Source of the DNA: Megalobrama amblycephala
Taxonomy: Eukaryota; Chordata; Actinopteri; Cypriniformes; Xenocyprididae
Direction: 5' to 3'
Length of the DNA: 64,000 nt
NCBI RefSeq assembly: GCF_018812025.1
Contig: NC_063050.1
Span: 12,813,037-12,877,036 of the forward strand
Below the pieces are notes generated by a model, which was given only the letters and a program-made list of their open reading frames with translations, did no database searches and had not been told where the DNA came from. A program made the translations under genes and the position numbers. Of this stretch, positions 1 through 11,049 are shown piece after piece (position 1 is the stretch's first letter; each line of letters begins with the position of its first letter).

Positions 1-743
1 ATGAGTGACTGGGTGGTTTGAATCATCTGTGAAGAGTGGATCTGAAGGGGATTTGGTTTGTGAATTCCTGAAATGGAGGTAGGACTGGAGGGTTTGGTAT
101 GGTTGTATGGGTGATTGGAGGTTGAAGATGTAAATGCAATGGCCTTTTTTGGTCTGGTCTGTTTTACTCTGTTTGATAAAGTAGGAGATGGTTTCATTAT
201 CTAACAAGCATAGATCTGAAATGGTGGGATGAATTTTAGGATTAAAATTGGAGGTAATGGCGAGTTCGGAGCATCTGAGAAAACCAAAAAAAGCCAAAAT
301 GAACATGGCGTCCAGAGTGCGAGCAGTGTTAATAGAATGATATCCTAGACGGAGAGTAAGGATGCATCTGGTGAGTAAGTCTAATGTTAGAGGTTGTCTA
401 ACATCTGGGCAGGTAGGATGGGTTTTTTGGATGCCTTTAATAAGCAGTGATGTCTGCGCGTTTGTTATTTCAGAGGAGGGTGAGCCGAAAATTAATTTGT
501 GAAAAAACTGGATTCCACTTAAATAGCCTTTAATGGAACCAACCTGGAGGCTCTTGGCTGTGTTGAGATAAGAGATGAAGGACGTAATGGTGAGCAGAGA
601 GAAATCTGGGAACGGTAAGTTGTAAATTAGATGAAAAGTTTTAAAACATCTCCAAGCTGTTAAATATGATTGGAGGGTTCGGGAGGAAAAAGCTTGAAAG
701 ATTGAATTGAGAGAAGTGTCAAGCAGTGGTCTCAGAGAGTGGT
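1..743 (-). CDS. Ngaro/DIRS-type tyrosine recombinase, partial (runs off the window edge)
   Basis: Reading the minus strand from the stop of the RT/RNase H frame (about 743) down to position 1 gives an uninterrupted frame of about 245 codons. It has no stop because the window ends first. The translation looks like the tyrosine recombinase that Ngaro and DIRS retroelements use in place of a DDE integrase: an SAM-like N-terminal part (FSSRTLQSYLTAWRCF, then GSIKGYLSGIQFFHK) followed by the start of the catalytic domain with FGFLRCSELAI, where the Arg is the expected first catalytic Arg. The later H-x-x-R and Tyr residues would lie left of position 1. It directly follows RNase H with no methyltransferase between, which favours Ngaro over classical DIRS. 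The family call is from remembered motifs, not a search. Confidence 0.75.
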
Positions 744-2476
744 TTATGGGAAGATTAATTCTGAATAGTGAGTTACTGGCGTCGGGTTGGGGTCCACTTC
801 TGGAGCCAGCTGTCTGAATTTCTGGAAAGCAAAGCGTGAGAGAGAGTCAGCAATTAGATTTTTTGACCCGGGTACATGCTTAGCTGTTATAATAAATTGG
901 TCGCAAGCTGCTATCCAAATAAGGCGTCTTAGGAGTGGCATCATAGCGGGTGCATGCGAGTGGGTTTTATTGATGCAATGCACAGTTGCTTCATTGTCGC
1001 AGTAGATGATTACGTTATTTGTGGACCATTCTTTCCCCCACAGAAAAGCTGCGACGACGAGAGGATAAAGTTCAAACAACGCTGAAGAGGCTGGGAAATG
1101 CGTCGCGTCTAAGAGCTGAGGTGGCCAAGTAGATGAGAACCAACGGCCTTGATAAAATCCGCCGAAGCCAATGGAGGGAGCTGCGTCGGTGTAGAGCTGA
1201 ATATTGATTGGGAGAGACACCAACGTATTATAGAAAAAGGATAATCCGTTCCACTGTTTAAGGAAAGTTATCCATAATTTTAGTTCATCACGGCATGGAT
1301 TAGTTAGGGAGATTTGGTCTTCTAACACAACGACGGAGGATGCAAGAGAGAGGAGATGTGAGATGAAAGGGCGGCCTTGTGGGATTATGCGCATAGCGAA
1401 GTTTAAGTGGCCGAGCAGAGACAGAAGTTTGCGCTTTGAGCAACTTGGGCTGTCTAGCAACGTGGAAGAGACCAGAATTATTCTGTCGATTTTCTCTTTT
1501 GGTAGAGAGGCCTGGAATTTGATGGTGTCCAGATTTATGCCCAGGAATTCAATGGAAGTGGCTGGGCCACTGGTTTTGTCCTGGGCGATCGGAACACCCA
1601 GCTCGGAAAAAAACCTTTTGGACTGTAGTGAGATGCGCTGCTGGGATGGCATCAGGAGGCGTAATTATTAAGAAGTCATCAAGCAGGTGAATAAGGTAAG
1701 GGATTGCGTAGTTGCTGGAAAGAATCCAGCAAATTGCTTCAGACAGCACGTCAAAAATCTTGGGGCTGCTTTTGCAGCCGAAGGTTAGGCGGACAGCGAA
1801 GTAATGTTTTTCATGCCAATGGACGCCAAATAAATGCCAGGAGTCTGGGTGGATGGGCATCACTTTAAATGCTGAAGTAATGTCGACTTTGGCGAGCCAA
1901 GCGCCACGACTGGCGTTTTTGATTAATAATATTGCTTGGTCGATGTCATGGTACTGAAGAGAAAATTCTTCGAGTGGGATGAGGCTGTTTATGCTTGGAA
2001 ACGGAGAATTGTGCGGGGCTGAGAGGTCGATTATTAAACGTTTTTTACCGGAGAATTTCCTTGTAGCCACTCCAATAGGGCTGATGCGAAAGGAGGATTA
2101 TCAAAAGGTCCGATCATGAAGCCTGAATTAACTTCCTTATTGATCAATTTGTCCACTGTGTCGGGTTCTGTAAGAACAGACTGAAGATTATCACAAATCA
2201 TATTTTGTGAGGGAATGCTTTGTAGACCTGGTTCAAAACCATGTTTGAGACCAGACAGCAAATATTTAGTAAATTCGGGATCGGGGTGCTGAGACAATTC
2301 TGATGACAAACGGAAAATATTCACAGGAGTCGACAAGTAATTTTTTGAATTTTTATTGGTAGATTTATGTACAGCGCATACAGTGCGGGTGTGGGCGCCG
2401 CCACAGTAATTGCAAATATGCAAAAAACGACAGCGATTTCTTAGGCAGCCGCCAGTATTAAAGTGGTTGCAGACCT
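744..2476 (-). pseudogene. Ngaro-like reverse transcriptase/RNase H, frameshifted
   Basis: Three overlapping minus-strand frames (744-1652, 1549-2070, 2034-about 2476) together spell one RT-RNase H polyprotein. The N-terminal part carries a CCCH-like cluster (C-x7-C-x4-C-x3-H, in CNHFNTGGCLRNRCRFLH) and a zinc knuckle (CNYCGGAHTRTVC). RT motifs follow: RLIIDLS, KVDITSAFKV (motif A), FGCKSSPKIF (motif B) and LLDDFLII (motif C). RNase H follows with IQLYTDAA, FELYPLV, IIYCDNEA and HVPGSKNLIADSLSR. Two frame changes break it, one near 2075-2085 and one near the T-rich run at about 1610-1620, so this copy cannot make the full enzyme. It lies between the Gag-like frames and the recombinase frame, in the usual Ngaro order. 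Confidence 0.85.
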
Positions 2477-2480
2477 GACG

Positions 2481-2747
2481 TCAGGAGAAAAAAGCTGAGC
2501 CTCTTCCGAATGAGTCGAAGTTTGTAGTAGCTGGCCGTGGAACGTAACTTGTTGATTTTTCTTGGTTAGGGACTGGAATAGGAGGAATTGACAGATTTAC
2601 TTGGGGACAAGTCATGGTGGAATGGGTGAGCAACCTACAGACTGTGCAGGAAATATTTTGAACGCCCAGGAAAATTTTATTGTGGAGATCCATGTCCAGC
2701 GCGCCCAGTAGGGGCACTGATTCCACTGGGCGATACGAACGGCGCAT
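2481..2747 (-). pseudogene. Ngaro-like Gag C-terminal fragment with zinc knuckle
   Basis: This 88-codon minus-strand frame contains CTVCRLLTHSTMTC, a C-x2-C-x4-H-x4-C zinc knuckle of the kind that binds nucleic acid in retroelement Gag proteins. It lies between the RT frame and the Gag N-terminal frame on the same strand. Its upstream side is cut off by an inserted dispersed repeat (about 2765-2990), so it is probably the 3' piece of the Gag-like ORF. I infer this from position and motif only; the fragment has no distinctive catalytic signature. Confidence 0.6.
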
Positions 2748-2764
2748 TTTGCTGAAAACAGCTT

Positions 2765-2992
2765 GTGGTCAAGTCAAGTCAAGTCACCTTTATTTATATA
2801 GCGCTTTTTACAATGCAGATTGTGTCAAAGCAGCTTTACATTGATAACTGGTACATAATTTTTGCTGCACAGCAGCTCTTAAAGAATAGTGACAATGCAG
2901 GCAGATCAAAGCACTGTTGAATAAATGTCAAGAATACTGTTGAATATCAAATGTCAAGTCAAATGTCAAGTGGTAAGTGTAAAAATGAGATC
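2765..2992. repeat. Dispersed cyprinid-type short repeat inserted in the Ngaro gag
   Basis: The segment starts with tandem gtcaa units, continues with tttatttatatagcgctttt and runs to a second set of tcaagt-type repeats (atgtcaagtcaaatgtcaag). It separates two parts of the Gag-like reading frame and has no coding potential. I recognise the tttatttatatagcgc block as a sequence common in cyprinid genomes, but cannot name the family. Confidence 0.6.
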
Positions 2993-3143
2993 CCCCATAG
3001 GATAACGCGAACTTTGCCACTATCGCGAGATAGTCATTCAGCTCGCGTCTCCTAAACAGCACAGATGATTTCTGTGAATCTACTGAATACGATGCAAAAT
3101 TCAGAAAATGAAAGGATTCGGGATGAGGAATTATTTGGATTTT

Positions 3144-4133
3144 TTAAAGTGACTGAAAAGTCACCACAATGGAAGCAAGGAAAGGAGTGATGATAGATCG
3201 ATGTCTGCACCTGATAGAATCTGTGCTCCAATGTTGCCGGCGACAGGGGGCAGATCCAAAGCGATGGCGTTTGGAGGTATGGGCATCTGTGTAGCTGTAA
3301 ACAAAGAAAATTGTGATTTTGAAGAGAATGTTTTGAGGGAGGAAATCCGGGGCCGACATTGAAAATGGAAGCAGCCTCGCACTTGAGACGGCACCTGGAG
3401 CTTGGGAAGCGACAGGGAAGGAGAGAGAAGGCTGAGGTGGAGGGTAAAGTGGCTGGGCCTGCGCCGCTAACGGAGGCATCCTCACGCTAGGGGCTGCTGT
3501 AGGCCACAGCTGGGGAAAAGGGTTAGCCAGAGGGGAAGGAGAAGGAAAAGTTCGGGCCTGCGATTCTGGCGGAGGCAACCTCACGTCAGGAGCCGCAGGC
3601 CACGAATGTTGAGGAGAATTCGAGACTGTGAGCAGTAAAGGCAGCCTCACGCTAGGGGGAAGACAACCGCTGGTAGAGGCGGGTAATTCCGTACAGGGGG
3701 CGGTGCTGGAAAAACCCACGGAACGAGGCTGAGTAGAAGGAGGAGGGTGCGGCCTAGCAGCGGCAGAATCTGGGGCCCGGCCCAGGCTCGCTGAAGGCCT
3801 GCTGCCCCTACCTGACGATTGGCGTTGTACCGGTCTTGCTGTAGAGGAAGACTGAGTTTGGGAGGTACGTGGTTTTTTACCTTTGCTGCTTGTAGTCGTT
3901 TTCTTAGAGGGAGATGGGGGTTTAAAGGGAGCGCAAGTTGACTGCAGGCTTGAATATAATTTATATAACTCGGATTTATTCATCCGTCTCGAGAAATGGA
4001 CATCCGCACTAATCAGAGCTTGCCTTAATCCCAGCACTGTCCATTTCTCGATTGCAGGAATGGTTGGTTGGGCCATAGAGTAGGAGGATGATGATGATGA
4101 TGACGACGATGAGGAAGAAGGTGTGTGTCTCAC
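3144..4133 (-). pseudogene. Ngaro-like Gag/ORF1, N-terminal part (SAP-like)
   Basis: The frame is 329 codons. The likely real start is the internal Met of MAQPTIPAIEKW, because the Ser run before it is only translation of a (GAT)n-like microsatellite at about 4085-4118. Residues after that Met (KWTVLGLRQALISADVHF...MNKSELYKLYSSL) look like a SAP-type DNA-binding fold. The middle is Pro/Ser-rich and low complexity. The C-terminal part is out of frame: the alternative frame at 3161-3394 contains NIGAQILSGADIDLSSLLS, which looks like the conserved Gag segment of these elements, so a frameshift near 3390 is likely. The SAP and Gag assignments are by eye. Confidence 0.6.
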
Positions 4134-4480
4134 TGGTGGAGGAAGGGCTGGTCTAGCCGCCTTGGACTATGGATAGTGGAGCGAATAAGCTGGCGGCCTT
4201 GCAATGGAGTCGGAGACTCAGCGACGGCACCTGGCGGCGTATGGCTGCTCCTTGGGATGGCGGGATTCAGCGAAAGAGTCTCATCATTGGACGGGAAGAG
4301 TTCGATTTCAGACATTTAGGTGAACCTATTCTGGAAACTGTCAAAGATCCTTGGGTGAGTTTGACTGTGATTATATATAGGACTGAACTCATGCCGATTG
4401 GGTAGATATGTTGATTACAGATTGTTGACAGCTGGTTGAGATGATGTAATGAGATGACGTAAGGATTGTGTAGCTTATTT
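4134..4480 (-). other. 5' leader region of the Ngaro-like element
   Basis: The stretch upstream of the Gag-like frame has no convincing ORF; the short frames seen are shadows. On the minus strand it contains an AT-rich TATATATAATC box near 4370-4380 that could serve as the element's promoter. I could not locate the terminal repeat, so the element's 5' boundary is uncertain. Confidence 0.35.
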
Positions 4481-5167
4481 GACTTGTTCCTCCCGAACTA
4501 CGTTAGTAAAACATAATTTGTTTAGCTCACAGGCAGCATTTAAAAACAACATGGTTACCTTTACTGGGAAATCTACTCACCCTCAGATAAAAGTTGCTAT
4601 ATTTTCACATATTTACAATATTTGCAGGGGACTTTGTCTAAACCTGATTCCTATGGCAAAGCTAGCCGTTATGTAGGCAGATGCCCGCGCCTGCGAAGGT
4701 GGGAAATGCACTCATTAATTTGTGCACTTACGCTGCATCGCCATAGGCTCATGCAGTTCCAACTCACCCGCCAGTCAGCTCGCGCATAGCACTGCTCAGC
4801 TTTTGGCTTGTGCAGTTGCACTGCGGTTAGCATACACTAAAACCAGTCTAAATCTAAAACCAGCTGACACTTGAATTGAACACTTCAAACACTTTTATGC
4901 GAAAACCTTTAAATATGCTACATTAAAATAGCATATTTATAACTTCATAAAATAAATTTTGAGCTTGCCTGCTCTGTAAGTTTACAGAGTTGCTGACACT
5001 CTCCATATGAAAGCAGTGATTTACACCTTTATTGTCCTGCACCCCCACAGTGAGGCTTACTGAACTGTCCCTTCCAACCCCCATAGGCAATCCAGTGTCT
5101 GCTGCAGACTACTAAAAATCCGCAAATGTCCAAAAGTCATCTTCACATTTAAACAGATAGGCCTATA
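4481..5167. other. Non-coding stretch with a dispersed repeat copy
   Basis: About 4505-4640 matches 17490-17600 (shared aacaacatg, tgggaaatctactcaccctc and catatttacaatatttgc), so it is a dispersed repeat fragment. From 4640 to 5167 I see no gene or named element. Confidence 0.5.
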
Positions 5168-6520
5168 TACAGTGCATCCGGAAAAAAATTCACTGCGCTT
5201 CACTTTTTCCACATTTTGTTATGTTACAGCCTTATTCCAAAAGGGATCACAGTCACTGTTTTCCTGAAATATCTACAAATAATACCCCATAACGACAACA
5301 TGAAATAAATCTGTTTGAAATCTTTGCAAATTTATAAAAAATAAAATAAAATAAATAAATAATAAAAAAATCACATGTACATAAGTATTCACAGCCTTTG
5401 CTCAATACTTTGTTGAAGCACCTTTGGCACCAATTACAGCCTTAAGTCTTTTTGAGTATGATGATACAAGCTTGGCACACCTATTTTTGGTCAGTTTCTC
5501 TCATTCTTCTTTGCAGGACCTCTCCGGCTCCTTCCGGTTGGATGGGGAGCGTCGGTGCACAGCCATTTTCAGATCTGTCCAGAGATGTTCAATCGGGTTC
5601 AAGTCTGGGATCTGGCTGGGCCACTCAAGGACATTCACAAACTTGTCCTGTAGCCACTCCTTTTTTATCTTGGCTGTGTGCTTAGAGTCTTGTCCTGTTG
5701 GAAGACAAACCTTCGTCCCAGTCCAAAGTCCAGAGCACTCTGTCGCAGGTTTGTCTCTGTACATTGCTGCATTCATCTTTCCTCGATCCTGACTTGTCTC
5801 CCAATTCCTGCTGCTGAAAAACATCCCCACAGCATGATGCTGCCACCACCATGCTTCTTGTTTCATCAGACCAAAGAATTTTGTTTCTCATGGTCTGAAA
5901 GTCCTTTAGGTGCCTTTTGGCAAACTCCAGGCGGGCTGTCATGAGCCTTTTACTGAGGAGTGGCTTCAGTCTGGCCACTCTACCATACAGGCCTGATTGT
6001 TGGAGTGCTGCAGAGATGGTTGTTCTTCTGGAAGGTTCTCCTCTCTCCACAGAGAAACGCTGGAGCTCTGTCAGAGTGACCATTGGGTTCTTGGTCACCT
6101 CCCTGACTAATTCCCTTCCCCCCAGATCCCTCTAGGAAGAACCCTGTTGGTTCCAAACTTCTTCAGATGATAGAGGCCACTGTGCTCAATGGGACCTTTA
6201 ATGCTGCAAAAATTGTTCTGTACCCTTCTCCAGATCTTTGCCTCGATACAATCCTGTCTCGGTGGTCTACTGACAATTCCTTGGACTCCATGGCTTGGTT
6301 TGTGCTCTGACATGCACTGTTAACTGTGGGACCTTATAGAGACAGGTGTGTGCCTTTCCAAATCATGTCCAATCAACTGAATTTACCACAAATGGACTCC
6401 AGTCAAGTTGTAGAAACATCTCAAGGATGATCAGTGGAAACAGGATTCACCTGAGCTCAATTTTGATTGTCATGGCAAAGGCTGTGAATACTTATGTACA
6501 TGTTATTCATTCATTCATTC
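5168..6520 (-). mobile_element. Tc1/mariner-type transposon, decayed
   Basis: The left tip at about 5170 carries cagtgcatccggaaa, typical of a fish Tc1 group. Sub-terminal inverted copies of an acataagtattcacagcctttgc block lie at about 5378-5402 and 6473-6498. The transposase relic lies between them on the minus strand. The right outer tip is missing and replaced by an (ATTC)n/(ATTT)n tract from about 6505. Confidence 0.85.
5501..6313 (-). pseudogene. Tc1-like transposase pseudogene
   Basis: The coding sense is on the minus strand, split over three frames (6107-6313, 5682-6098, 5501-5866). Recognisable pieces are the N-terminus (MSEHKPSHGVQGIVSRPPRQ), a helix-turn-helix region (TISAALQQSGLYGRVARLKPLL), ILWSDET with the first catalytic Asp, a degraded second Asp region (QDSKHTAKIKKEWLQD) and NPIEHLW with the catalytic Glu of the DD34E triad. 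Compared with intact fish Tc1 copies, the HTH-linker and the segment between the first and second Asp are shortened, and frameshifts separate the parts. It cannot encode an active enzyme. Confidence 0.85.
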
Positions 6521-6590
6521 ATTCATTTTTTTATTTATTTATTTATTTTTAAATAAGAGATAAAGTTAGCTATATTTGTGTTAAGCCATA

Positions 6591-7388
6591 TTAAAGGTCC
6601 CGTTCTTCGTGATCCCATGTTTCAAACTTTAGTTAGTGTGTAATGTTGTTGTTAGAGTATAAATAAAATCTGTAAAATTTTAAAGCTCAAAGTTCAATGC
6701 CAAGCGAGATATTTTATTTAACAGAAGTCGCCTACATCGAACAGCTAGTTTGGACTACATCCCTCTACTTCCTTCTTTAATGATGTTACTAAAACAGTTT
6801 TTTGACTAACCTCCGCCCACAGGAATACACAAAAAAAGGGGGCGTGGTCTTGTTGCGCTCCCACGGAGAAGAGCAAGAGTTGCGTTTGTAGAGTGTGTTT
6901 GTCGCCATGTCGTCGAAATGCTGTTATTTTCATCCCACAGTCCAATCACCTTTGTTTGGCCTTCCCAGGGACACTGTACTTAGAGATCAATGGTTAAAAT
7001 GTATGTTTAACTCGGTTCCCGAAATTATAATCCACATGTAAAACTATGTGCAGCACATTTTGCTGAGGACAGCTTCCTCAATCTCAATCAGTTTAATGCC
7101 GGATTCGCACAAAGATTATTCTTGAAAGATGGAGCAGAAGCTGCTGTCAAATCACAACACAGGAACCGCTGGCACAATCAGAACTCGTTACGTATTTCTG
7201 AAGGAGGGACTGCATAGAACAAGGAAGTCATCAGCCCGTTTTTATGACAGTGGAAACAGCGGTATACAGATAAGTAAATTATGTGAAAAATACTGTGTTT
7301 TTTTACACGTGAAACATGAACACATGTTATATTGCACACTATAAACACAATCAAAGCTTAAAAAAAACACGAAAAACGGGACCTTTAA
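6591..7388 (+). mobile_element. THAP-encoding DNA transposon with TTAA flanks (Kolobok-like), decayed
   Basis: TTAA at 6591-6594 and 7385-7388 flanks terminal inverted repeats of 17 bases (aggtcccgttcttcgtg at 6595-6611 against the complement of 7368-7384), matching at 16 of 17. The interior contains a THAP-domain relic. TTAA target duplication plus a THAP protein is the combination known for Kolobok elements. piggyBac also uses TTAA but does not carry THAP. At about 790 bp it is far too short to be autonomous. Confidence 0.75.
6907..7180 (+). pseudogene. THAP-domain relic of the TTAA element
   Basis: From ATG 6907 the plus strand reads MSSKCCYFHPTVQSPLFGLP and continues with an R-D-x-W-type segment (RDQWLKCMFNSVPE). 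After a shift of reading frame at about 7025 it resumes as NPHVKLCAAHFAEDSF. The spacing C-x-x-x-H near the start, the LP-x-D, the Trp and the final C-A-x-H-F correspond to the C2CH zinc signature of THAP domains. The rest of the transposase is absent. It is not a functional gene. Confidence 0.65.
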
Positions 7389-7618
7389 GACTATGCTGAG
7401 GCTGTTTTAATGGTCAGTCATTAGCATATGAAATGTCTTAATTCACACCTGACAGTCATCAGTCCTCACAGTCCTTTCATGATAAGAATATAATCATTGT
7501 GTAGTGGCTTAATTCACTGATCTTATGACTGAGTTTAATATAAGCAATATCTTAATAACATTGTTTTATTGAGATTCATGTAAAATCCAACAGTATTAAT
7601 CATAAAATCTGAATGAGT
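7389..7618. other. AT-rich spacer between two elements
   Basis: No ORF, RNA gene or repeat was recognised here. Confidence 0.4.
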
Positions 7619-8545
7619 TTTAAAGGTGCCCTCGAATGAAAAATTGAATTTATATTGGCATAGTCAAATAACAAGAGTTCAGTACATGGAAATGACATAC
7701 AGTGAGTCTCAAACTCCATTGTTTCCTCCTCCTTATATAAATCTCATTTGTTTAAAAGACCTCTGGAAAACAGGCGAATCTCAACATAATACTGACTGTT
7801 ACGTAACAGTCGGGGTGTACGCCCCAATATTTGCATATGCCAGCCCATGTTCCCAACATTATGAAAGGCATTAGACAAGGGCAGGCAGTATTAATGTCTG
7901 GATCTGCACAGGTGAATCATCAGACTAGGTAAGCAAGCAAGGACAATAGCGAAAAATGGCAGATGAAGCAATAATAACTGACATAATCCATGATATCATG
8001 ATATTTTTAGTGATATTTGTAAATTGTCTTTCTAAATGTTTCGTTAGCATGTTGCTAATGTACTGTTAAATGTGGTTAAAGTTACCATCGTTTCTTACTG
8101 TATTCACGGACACAAGAGCCGTCGCTATTTTCATTTTTAAACACTTGCAGTCTGTATAATTCATAAACACAACTTCATTCTTTATAAATCTCTCCAACAG
8201 TGTAGCATTAGCCGTTAGCCACAGAGCACAGCCTCAAATTCATTCAGAATCAAATGTAAACAATATAACAGTATACAATACTCACATAATCCGACGCATG
8301 CATGCCGCATGCATGACGAACACTTTGTAAAGATCCATTTGAGGGTTATATTAGCTGTGTAAACTTTGTTTATGCACTGTCCAAGGCAAGCGCGAGCTCC
8401 GTGGGCGTGGAGCACGTTTATAATGATGCCCCAAAATAGGCAGTTAAAAAAATGAATTTAAAAAAATCTATGGGGCATTTTGAGCTGAAACTTCACAGAC
8501 ACATTCAGGGGACACCTTAGACTTATATTACATCTTTTTTTAAAA
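7619..8545. mobile_element. Non-autonomous TTAA-type DNA transposon remnant
   Basis: The left end reads ttttaaaggtgccctcgaatg, which I recognise as the terminus of an abundant fish TTAA-flanked element. The right part (catctatggggcattttgag, then gacaccttagacttatatta, then a run into aaaaaagcacg) fits the usual opposite end, but its last bases have diverged and the terminal inverted copy is incomplete. There is no meaningful ORF inside. Confidence 0.5.
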
Positions 8546-9149
8546 AAGCACGCCTAATCTCGTCATAGTATATTTTGGAGAACAAAATTGCCACCTAATC
8601 ACAATATGTTATCAAGTAACTTGCAGTTAGTGAAGGCAGGATATTAGAGAGCAAGATCAAGTCAGCCGCGAAGATGTCAAAGAAGAAGAAGCATGTGTCT
8701 ACTGTACATTTAACAAGGATCTTTAAAAAGAGTTTATCAAGTTATTATGCACAGTAAGTTACACACCAGAAGTGCTCTCTCAGACAGGGCGCGATCCCAA
8801 ATTCAGATCTCCTTTCGCCTATTCAGATACAGACACAGTTGTCAAAATGCCCATCATGTGGAGTATCTCATGTAAATACTGTCGGTTACGGCTTGAGTGA
8901 ACGCAAACAGCTTTTTCAGAAACGGATAGGGATATGTGTATGTATATTAGATGACATTTAGTCTTAAAGTGACTAAATACCAGCCTGCACAGTAAATTCC
9001 CGGTGTTAAATTAAAGTCCAGGCCTGGTCCTCTCTCGTCCTTCACTGTTGTCGCTCCTCCTTTTATGCTCCCAGAGCTCCTCCATGAGAGACTCAAGGAC
9101 CGTTCCCTCACGGCTCTCGCCCGCCCTGCTCGTCATAGGCATGAACTCA
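8546..9149. other. Non-coding; contains a dispersed repeat at about 9010-9140
   Basis: About 9018-9140 is closely similar to 17735-17905 in the same orientation (shared aagtccaggcctggtcctct, ctcctccttttat, gagagactcaagg and ctcacggctctcgcccgccc), so it is a dispersed element fragment, GC-richer than its surroundings. The rest, 8546-9010, holds nothing recognisable. Confidence 0.5.
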
Positions 9150-9480
9150 CCTTTAAAGTAACACTGAAGCAGTGTTGGAGATTATTAGATACTTAAGTGA
9201 TTGATAAGTGATGATTGTTTGATTATTGAAGACACCTGATGATAACGAGCAGAATCACTGAAGGAAAGAGAAACACAAGAACTACAACTGACTTCAGCCA
9301 CAGCCTTAGATGAAATCAACTGAAAAGACTTCAAATATCTCTTATTAGAAACAGACTAACTTTATTTCTGTAGTTCATCAGTTCTTTTTGAGAATTAACA
9401 GAGGTTTAGATGTTGATGTTTTATTGAAAATGTTAGGTCACCATTACGGTGATCAGTGTTTATTTTAGTTGGGCAGTTTG
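9150..9480. repeat. Single arm of the foldback (long inverted repeat) family
   Basis: The sequence aagtaacactgaagcagtgt followed by gaagacacctgatgataac matches the arms of the complete foldback elements at 18605-19925, 22686-24260 and 55395-56905. Only one arm is present, so this is a truncated copy. Confidence 0.65.
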
Positions 9481-11049
9481 ACTCTTTGCTGAAATTTTTT
9501 AAAAATATTTTATTTAATTTGTAATTTGTTGTATTTGCCCTATTGTTTGTAATTTGCTTCTTTGTTGTTTTATATAACAAAAATAAAATATCTATATAAT
9601 CAGGGGTGGAAATGGGGGGTAACGCGGCGTCCCTGGAGTGAATTTCGAGGGGGAACGGCATTCCAGTTAAAATATAGGTTTGATTTTTTTATAGAAATTA
9701 AGTGATTTCTGTATTTATTCACTCAATAGCCTACGAAAATGAAACCGATTCAGCGCAAAAACATAGCGCAATCCAAATTGCATGATTAATCATAAAAAGA
9801 TAGCAATCTGGATTCAAACACCCATGCAATCTTACTCAGTGCTCGAAGTGGGCCGGTACACACCGGCAATTCTCTATTTTAATCTGCACCGTACCCACGC
9901 TTTGTCTTGCGCACCGCCACTTCTCGCATGTTGCCGGTACTCTAACCACCACACCGAAACATATAATCGGGCTGTTAATTAAGTGTATAAACTGCGCGTT
10001 CTGAGCTTTTATAAGCATAAGTCGCGTACCGCGCGCGAATCACCGCAGGCGCATTCACCAGCACGCTCCAAAACTGTGATAAGATTTGTGCGAGCTGTTC
10101 CTATGATAAAATGTAAAACCCATTTGAATTCTATTGAGAATGTAGTAAAATGCTATGGAGAAAGTCAAACATGATCTAAAGATAGACACTAAAAAGACTG
10201 ATGAAAACAGGGGAAAACATGATGATGATCCTGCAAGCTTTTTAAACTTCTCATGATCACCTTTCCTAGAATTTATCACGTTCTATTGTTTTTTTTTGTG
10301 TGTGTTTTCTTTGTTTTTTTTTTGTGGTACACGATAACTTGTTTAAGAATAACTAACTTGTTTAAGAATTTAGAATATATAATCTATTAAGGCAGTAGAT
10401 TTAAAAAGAGAGAAAAAGTTAACATTGCCCTAAGCATGCAATGAGGAGCCATCAATGGTCTAGCTGTAATTATATCCTTAATGTAACAAATGCTATGGTT
10501 AAACAATTACAATAACTACTTTTTCATAAGGCTGAGGCCAAATACTACTTAGAATCATGATTTATTGATTTAAACATTTGTTTTCCTCATGTGTAAAATG
10601 TGTTCTATTAATATGACAGATATGCCCATTAGGAAAAACCTGCATGGCTGTATTCTAAGAATTAACATGTTTGGTGAATTTTGCTATCTGGATGGAAGAG
10701 CTAGGAAGTCTTAGGGAGTTTTTTGTTGTTGTTGTTGTTGTTGTCCGTCAGAGTGGATCTAAACGGATCTATCCATCAGAGCGGATCTGAATGGATCTTC
10801 CTCACACGACAGGACCGCTACCTGTTAAGGCACTTCAAACTGATAAACAAAGTTTCAGTCTCCCCTTTTGCCAAGACACCTCAAACTGCACCACACAGCC
10901 CTAATCCCCCTTCCGGAGATATCTTATCTATGCAACGCAGTTCAAATTTTCCCTTTGGAAATTTTTCCCTTTGGAAAGTGTCCTGACTGTAATCCAGAGA
11001 TATCTTAACCATGCACTACAGCTCAAATTTCCCCATGGTTTGTCCCCTT
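9481..11049. other. Non-coding stretch, possible hAT fragment and (TTG)n
   Basis: The region is AT-rich without credible genes. A possible hAT terminus starts near 9838 (cagtgctcgaagtgggccgg), but no partner end was found. A short (TTG)n tract lies at about 10722-10743. Confidence 0.35.

Larger units (their letters stand above)
1..4480 (-). mobile_element. Ngaro/DIRS-like tyrosine-recombinase retroelement, 3' end outside the window
   Basis: Read on the minus strand the order is Gag-like ORF (SAP, Pro/Ser-rich, zinc knuckle), RT, RNase H, tyrosine recombinase. No chromodomain, DDE integrase, protease or methyltransferase was seen. The copy is decayed: frameshifts in gag and RT, and a short repeat inserted in gag. 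The recombinase frame is open up to the window edge. The outer limit near 4480 is an estimate. Confidence 0.75.

Noticed and set aside
1..4480. Ngaro-like element as a classical DIRS or gypsy element
   Set aside because: RT/RNase H is followed directly by a tyrosine recombinase, with no methyltransferase, protease or DDE integrase.
5424..5944. Plus-strand ORFs of up to 122 codons over the Tc1 element
   Set aside because: They are antisense shadows of the transposase, which reads on the minus strand.
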